Shown here one piece after another: positions 42,401-51,400 of a DNA stretch of 64,000 nucleotides (the first letter of the stretch is position 1; every line of letters begins with the position of its first letter). The translations under genes and the position numbers were made by a program. The notes under the pieces are model-generated. The model was given only the letters and a program-made list of their open reading frames with translations, searched no databases and was not told the origin of the DNA. The stretch is from Unio delphinus (Eukaryota > Mollusca > Bivalvia > Unionida > Unionidae), in NCBI GenBank assembly GCA_029339505.1, contig JAQISU010000003.1, positions 20,529,001 to 20,593,000 on the forward strand. The letters run 5' to 3'.

Positions 42401-45400
42401 CCATCTCCTCACTGCAGGAAAAATGTGATGCCATAGGTAATCACACCCTTTAATGTTGCTTGAGGTTACATTGATCTAAAGTCAGACATAATCATGAATT
42501 ATGTGCACAAAATTAGCATGGGTGCATTTTAAAATCAGTTCAACAATGATAAGTTTTACATAGATCAACTGCAAGATTGAAAGTGTACCTATACCATTCC
42601 TGTCAGTTTATTTTGCCATAAATTTATTTTCAGTGGCTGTCATGGTACAACATGGAAACCCCTCTTACACTCATTCAATTTCAGAGATAATCAATACTCA
42701 CCAATCACTTTGGCCAAAAGTAATTTCATAGTAACAAACTGACATAAAAATACATCCCAAAATGTATCAGAAAAAGGTATTTCTGACCATGGATACCCCA
42801 CTGTTGAACTCTTCATATGGATGTTGCATTGTCCCAACAGTGGTTAAATAATATTGATTGATTGCTATAAAGAATTATGATGTTAAATAGTGTTAGTGTT
42901 TAGAAAGTCATCATTCTTAGAATGAGAACCATGTCTTGGGGTGAAATGGCTAAAGAACTAAGTGGCAATCAGAATCTGCCACAGAAGTGGGAGGTCGTGG
43001 GTTTGATCCCTGGCCGTGTCCTTCCAAAGACATAAAAATGGTACTAACCGCTGCCTCGCTTGGCGCTCAGCATTAAGAGGTTAGTGTTAGGACTGGTCGG
43101 CCTGGTGTCAGGATAATGTGACTGGGTGGGACATCATGCTACATGTCTGAGGCATGATGCCTGCATACTAGACATCACTATTAACTGTCTCACTGCGGAC
43201 ATCAATGCGATATGACTGAATTTTGCTTAAAGCTACGTTAAAAATCTTAATCAAACACACACACACACACCACATATAAAACTGTAAAAGAACAGATAAC
43301 ACTGAACAGTTTTTTTCCAAACCATTATGGTATTATGAATTGATATTCGTAGTTCAATTATATTGACAAATATAAACATAATAGCTCTTTCATGCAACAA
43401 AAAATATCTACTTGTGAAAATTTCCAGAAAATTATAGGTGTTCATGGCACTAGTACCTGTTGCTATTTGAACTCAGCCTTATTTTTTATGAAGACATATA
43501 TCTATTGCTATTTGAACTTAGCCTTGTTTTTTTATGAAGACAGACATCTGTTGCTATTTGAAATCAGCCTTGTATTTTATGAAGACAGATGTCTCTTGCT
43601 ATTTGAACTCAGCCTTGTTCTTTTATGAAGACAGACATCTGTTGCAATTTGAACTCAGCCTTTTTTTAATGAAGACAGACATATGTTGCTATTTGAACTC
43701 AGCCTTGTTTTTTTTATGAAGACAGACAGACTTCTGTTGCTATTTGAACTCAGCCTTGTTTTTTATGAAGAATGACATGTGTTGCTATTTGAACTCAGCC
43801 TTGTATTTTATGAAGACAGATATCTGTTGCTATTTGAACTCGGCCTTATATTTTATGAAGACAGACATCGTTTGCTATTTGAACTCAGCCTTGTATTTAT
43901 GAAGACAGATATCTACATCGAAGGTATGAATGAATGATTGATATGCATAATCATCATATAAATATAACACTGTTAACTGTTTCATTGACATCCGCCATTC
44001 GAGATGTTTAACTTGACCTCTGAATGATGTTTTGGGTGTAATAATGTTTTAAAAATCACTACTCAATTGTTATGTTCTCACTAAAATGAAATGGAGTAAA
44101 TATTCATTGAAATAGATATGGGTAAAATACACAGGGCAAATAACTGACATTTTATAATGAATAGGGTATCATCATCGTTTACTATCGTGTCGTTGAGGCA
44201 TGCAGTTCATCAATAATGCATGTAATTCCATTGGAAAATTGCACAAATTTCAAATATTAAATAATTGTATTCAAGATTGTTTTCTGAATTCAATGTCCAA
44301 TATATAGCATGAACAGAGTATTAACACTGTTTACTTACCATCTGATATTATACCGTCGTGGCATGCAGCTAATCCATAATACCTGTAATTCCATAGCAAA
44401 AATTGCAAACGTATTTAAACTATTCAATATTTTTTTCACAAATCATTGTGTCTGAATTCAATGAGAAAAATTAACAGAAAATTAGGTTACGAAAGACAAA
44501 GCAAATGTACGTTTCATTACGTTCCAGGGTCTATAAACGGTGTCTATACAAATTGTAAACTTGATTTTCCATAACGGTAAAATATTTTTTTTATATACAA
44601 AATATAGGAAAGTAATGACGAGTTCATAAACAAACACCATAGACATAAAATTTGAGAACTAAATCATAAAATGCAGTTAGTCTGTAATGGTCACTCGCCA
44701 ATGATATAAAGTTGTTTTAGCTGTACGCATGTATAATTTCATACCCATTCAATTTCCAACTAACAAAGCCGACACTGTTTACTAGTCGAATGATTCCCTC
44801 TAATAACACCACCAAGCCCAGAAAATATTTTGGTGGCTTTCGTTTTTTGATGTTTATTAAATTGTGAGAATCTTGTATCAACCACCACATTGTTGGCTGC
44901 TTGGTTGTTTATGCAGTTAAAGAACACATGTCTTTACTCTTGGATTAATAGTAAGTTATATTTCCGATGTTTATTTAGGCATAACAATTCAAGGACCTGG
45001 TGAAATTAATACATTTCAGAAACCATGTTTTACACTTTATTTCTCGTACTTTATCATATTATATATTGTATTATATTAGAACTCATGCACGATCTCTTCC
45101 CCAAAATCATAATAAACTTTTTTTGCACAAAGTGCAATGAACGACTTCCGTTTGTGAACTTGCTTTTCCATAATGGTAAAATATTTATAAAAAAAAAGAT
45201 GGGGGAAATTAATAACCATTTCATAAGCAAACCCCATACACATGTAAAACCCAAGAACTAAGTGCAGTAGGCCTGCAATGGTCACAAGTCACTTTTATAA
45301 TTGTTTTTAACCTAAACGCATGTCAATTTCATACTCTTTCAATTTCCAGCTAGTGAAGTGGACATTATTTACTGGTCAACTGATTGCATCTAATAACACC

Positions 45401-48400
45401 GCCAAGCCCAGAAAACATGTTGGCAGCTTTCATTTTTTGATGTTTATTAAACTGTGAGAAGCTTTTGTCAACCACCGCATTGTAAGGTTGCTTGGTTGTG
45501 TGTGCAGTTAAAGAAACACATGTCAGCTATTGTTAGAGCAATGAGCAACGATTGTATACAGAATTAATTGAAGACATCCACAAAGATCACATCATGTTTA
45601 TTTAGGCATAACACTCCAAGAAGAAAATGTACAAAATTTTGGGAGCCACGCAGTGACCGCGTTATATCCGAATTAGTGTTATGGCGAGGCGCATTATAGC
45701 GGGGTTCCACTGTACTTAAATGTCTGTGACTGTGGTATAATTGTCATTAGGAATATTACAAGTTTGTATTAGAGTTATGTGGACATGTTTTTTAGAACTC
45801 GTTCTTGTGCATATTGTATGGAAGACTTTTGATTTGAACTCAGATATTTTTGTTTGTAGATCATTCAGCACAGAGTACATTGAGTGATGGACAGAGTCTT
45901 TTGGACGAGATGTCACGTCCTATTAAGAACGCCTTTGGGAAGGATATTTCTCCAGACTATGATGGCCAGATTAAGCACATCACAAAAAAGCTTGAAGATC
46001 TGCAGGAACGCAAGATGAGATGTGATGAACTGGCCGATGTACGCAAATTAAAGCTACAGCAGATTCTACAGTTAAGAACATGTGAAAAAGATGCAGATCA
46101 GGTATGGCAATCAGTTTAAAGAACTGTTTTATTTAGAATTTACAAGTCCAAATAGAACTTAAAGTTTACTATTCTAAATAGCATATAGAGTTTACTAGTC
46201 TAAATAGCACATAAATGTTGCTAGTCAAAATAGCATTTAGAGTTTACTAGTCTGAATAACACATTTAGTGCTGCTAGTCAAAATAGCATTTAAAGTTTAC
46301 TAGTCTAAATAACACTTTAGAGTTTACTAGTTTTAATGGCATTTAGACTTTACTCATCTAAATAACATACATTTTGCTAGTCGAAAACATTTTGCTAGTC
46401 GAAATAGAATTTCAAGTTTACTAGTCTAAATAGCACATAGAGTTTACTAGTCTAAATAGCACTTAGAGTTTACTAATCTAAATAGCATTAATAGTTTCCT
46501 TGCACCTATAACTGATAATTTCTTGCTTGAATGATAAATCTGTATATTTTTACACTGTGCAAGTGTCCAGAGTGCCAGCCACTAACAAATATGTTCATTC
46601 TAATATTGTAGACAGGACAGGGCACTTTGTCGTTGTGGTGATTTCACCTTTGGAACTACTCTTTTTTTTCCATTGAGGAAATATATGTGCCTATGTATGT
46701 TATATTACCATATTTCTTCCTTTCTTCCCTCTCCCTTCTATCCTCATTGTATGCAAAACCATAAAAATTGTTGCACATAAATATAAATGCATTGACCGCA
46801 AGCATTGCAGGCACATGTGTGAATTGACTTAATAAAACAATGTCACAGTTGTGACACAACTTTGGGAAAACAATGCCACAGGTGTTAAATGACTTTAGTA
46901 AAAAATGCCATAGCAAATAATTGAAATGGTTTCAATAAAATAATGGCATTGCAAGAAATTTAAAAGTAATTTTTTACATTCACAATATATTTGCTCTGAA
47001 TAAGTAAGTGATGGTAATCAGTCTTGGGTTTAATCCATGATTATTGCTCATTTAAGGTTATATGGTAACTTATCCAAGACAAGTGGTTTGTGCTTGCATT
47101 TTTTTTCTGTCTTGAAGATCACTTGGATTTAAATTGTGGAAAATACATGATACATATACATTGAAGAGCACTTGAATGCAAAATAAAGTAAGAAATATTG
47201 TATTCAAAAAGTTAAAATAGAAAGTAGATACATTACTTAACTGGGGACAGAATAAACTCAGACCTACCCACACATAATACAATAAATTTGTTTGTGCTCT
47301 TCATATTTGTTTTTTATGAAGACAGATATGTCATTGTGCTGTTGGAGTTTTTTGGAAGCTACACAGACAGTTGTTTTTTTCTCATTCATTTTTTTGTCAG
47401 GCAATCCAATGGATCATGGAGCTGTGTGATGTAATGATGTGCACTCATACCAGTATTGGCTCCACTACACAGGAAGCAGAGAAATTACAGGAGGAACACA
47501 AGAAATTTGAATCTACTGCCAATGTAAGGCTAATTTTCTAGAGTTATTTCCCCTGACTAACATATTAGTCTCTTCCCAAAACAGAATTTCAGATTCAGTT
47601 TCTGATTTAATGCTTCATCTTCCAAGTCCAGACTAATTATATAGAAATCTGAAATCACCCAAATGGATGAATTTTATGTTACAAAAACATATGTATTTTC
47701 ATTGATTATGTTTGTCATTTAAACACCACAGAGGATTCTCCAGTGTGAGCAGCAACAAGCCAAAAATATTCATCAGATTTTTAGAACATTGATCTATTTA
47801 GAACTATTGTCACTCAAGGAATTAAGCTTCTTACCTCCAGTGATAGTAGTTGTCTTTCTCTTTGACATTTTAAAATCATTATCCTAAATAGGTGTAGAAC
47901 TACCCATGTACCACTAGGGTGGTTGAGCACAATTATTTCTGGGAATTATTTAACTCTTTCATGTCTTGTGAATTTCAAACCATACCATGCTTTGTCTGCT
48001 AAGACTTCTTTAATTGGAAACATGTATAGTTAGTGGAGATTGCTGTGCTATATTTAATGGACATAACAGCATAATGTACATGATAAGCTTTATGGTTGTG
48101 ATGCAGGCTTTCATGCAGATAAAAAGTCTATACATATATCATGCATACACCATGCAGATATAAAAATTCCATACATATATCCTACATACACCATGTGGAT
48201 AAAAAAGTCGATACATAATATCCTGCATACACCATGTGGATAAAAAGGTTGATACATATAACCTGCATACACCATGCAGATAAAAAAGTCTATACATATA
48301 TCCTGCATACACCATGTGGATAAAAAAGTCAATACCTATTTCCTGCATACCCCATGCAGATAAAAAGGTTGATACATATATCCTGCATACACCATGCAGA

Positions 48401-51400
48401 TAAAAAAGTCTATACATATATCCTGCATACACCATGCAGATAAAAAAAGTCTATACATATATCCTGCATACACCATGCAGATAAAAATAGTCTATACATA
48501 TATCCTGCATACACCATGTGGATAAAAAAGTCTATACATATATCATGCATACACCATGTGGATAAAAAAGTTGATACATATATCATGCATACACCATACA
48601 GATAAAAAAGTCGATACATATATCTGATAAAAAAGTTGATACATAATATCCTGCATACACCGTGCAGATAAAAAAGTCGATACATAATATCTTGCATACA
48701 CCATGTGGATAAAAAAGTCTATACATAAATCCTGCATACACCATGTGGATAAAAAGGTTGATACATATATCCTGCATACACCATGTGGATTAATAGGTTG
48801 ATACATAATATCCTGCATACACCATGTGGATAAAAAAGTCTATACATATATCCTGCATACACCATGTGGATAAAAAGGTTGATACATATATCCTGCATAC
48901 ACCATGGGAATAAAAAAGTCTATACATATATCCTGCATACACCATGTGGATAAAAAGGTCGATACATAATATCTTGCATACACCATGTGGATAAAAGTCT
49001 ATACATATATCCTGCATACACCATGTGGATAAAAAAGTCTATACATATATCCTGCATACACCATGTGGATAAAAAGGTTGATACATAATATCCTGCATAC
49101 ACCATGTGGATAAAAAAAGTCGATACATATATCCTGCATACACCATGTGGATAAAAAGGTTGATACATATATCCTGCATACACCATGTAGATAAAAAAGT
49201 CAATACATATATCCTGCATACACCATGTGGATAAAAAAGTCAATACATATATCCTGCATAGACCATGTTGATAGAAAAGTGGATACATATATCCTGCATA
49301 CACCATACAGATAACAAAGTCGATACATATATCCTGCATACACCATACAGATAACAAAGTCGATACATATATCCTGCATAGACCATGCTGATATCCAGTG
49401 CTGTAGCAGCACAAATGAAATAATAGATGAAACCACAAAATCCTCTGAGTCATGAAAAGTCATGTAGTTACAGTTTGGATTTTTTTCCATTTTATATATT
49501 ATACCAAATATTCCACATATGTAATGCAGTGTAAACAGAAATGTCTTTACCATAGAAATTTGTTTAATTCATATTTGTATTGTAATTAGCATGTCAGCTG
49601 TTAGAGGAACATTTAAATTTAACATATAATGTAGACATTGTTATTATTATTATTATTATTTTTATTATTATTATGATTACTATTATGATATCTATTATTA
49701 CTATTGTTATTATTCTTATTACTATTAGTATTATTCTTTTTACTGGTATTATTATTATTATTATAATTAGTATTACTATTATTACTATTATTATCATTAC
49801 TATTATTTTTATTATTATTATTATTATTATTATTACTAATCTTATTATTACTATGATTATTATTATTATTACTATTATTATTCTTATTACTATTAGTATT
49901 ATTCTTTTTACTGTTATTATAATTACTATTATTATAATTATTATTACTATTATTACTATTATTATCATTACTATTATTTTTATTACTATTACTATTATTA
50001 TTATTATTATTTATATTCCTATTACTATTATTCTTATTACTATTAATATTGTTACGTATTTTGATTTAAGTAATTTATTTTTGTTTTAATTGTTTGTTTG
50101 TCAGATTCAAATTTGACATTTTAAGTTTAAGATTCATTCATTGAGAGATATTTTTTTTAGAAAGTGGGATGACCTGTATTATGCGAATAAACAACAGATG
50201 TTGACCTCATTTCTGACCTGGCTTCAGAGTTGTAAACAAGCTTTTAAAATGATTGGTTGATTCCAAGGACATTATGGAGTTTTGTTATAAACATCTTTCT
50301 ATTTTTAGTTCTTGAGAGTAAAAATAACTGATTCTTATCTGGGTCATATGGTGTGTATGAGATTTTTTTAACATAAATTTGTTCTAAAGATTCTAGAAGA
50401 TCATGTGACCCATTCCTTGTTTACGTAAAAACAGGTATATAAATGATGTTTTAGAGTGAACTATTTAGTAGAAGTTGGGCTGTTAGAATACTAAGTTGTG
50501 TGTTGTTTTGAGTTATTTTAAATTGCCTTGTACTGGAAATTATTTAAATTTGTTTGGATCAAGAGGATTTATTTTGTTATTTATCTGGAAAATAATTGTG
50601 CTCATTGAATTTCATAAGACCAGAACTGACTTCATCACGTGACATCGTCTTCCATCATGGATGCTTCACTAAGATTCAAACTTAGAATTATTAGGACATT
50701 TTATTACCAGGACTTTTGCAATTGCACTAGTGGATTATATTTTGAATTATTTTTGGATTAATTTTGGAATTGATTCTTAAAACCGTAAGTTTATTTTTCT
50801 TTTCAGGAAAATATTTGTGCTCAATAAATCGTTTATTAAGTTTTTACAAGCTTGTTATTTTCACTCTATGTTACTGTTTTTTCGAGCCTAAGCACGTAAT
50901 AATATTCTTGTTCTTCTTATTACTATTATCATTATTACTAATCCTTTTTCTTCTTCTTCTTATTATTATTCTTTTTATTTTTAATACCATGCCTAGTTTA
51001 GCAGGTGGCATGATATCTGTATAATGGCAGTATCGTTGTTGTCAGAATTTTGTAGTAAACTTTTGTTGTAAGATTTTGTTATGAGGTTTTGTTAATTACA
51101 GTGCGGGTATGTGATAGCATTGTCTTCAGATGTGTCTGGGAAGTCTTTTCTTTTTTCTTATATTGTTCTTAGGAAATCATAACATGAAAACTGAGTTAAT
51201 ATCTGTAACTTTTTCATTGAGGCTGCATAAATATACTTCATAATATATTTTCATGACTATATTATATTTTAGAAAGTTTATGGCACTGATCTGTGTTCAT
51301 GGTTATTATTATTATATAGCAATTTGATTGACTAACCAATCACATTACTAGTATTCATACTATAAATTATTACTGTATAAAGTTCCCACATGTATTAACA

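Noticed and set aside
42930..43030. tRNA gene
   Set aside because: The A and B boxes are there, but the cloverleaf is not complete and the sequence continues into a SINE tail shared with another copy.
48105..49395. Regular repeats that might suggest a CRISPR array
   Set aside because: The units are contiguous, with no unique spacers, in a eukaryotic intron. The same holds for the other arrays.
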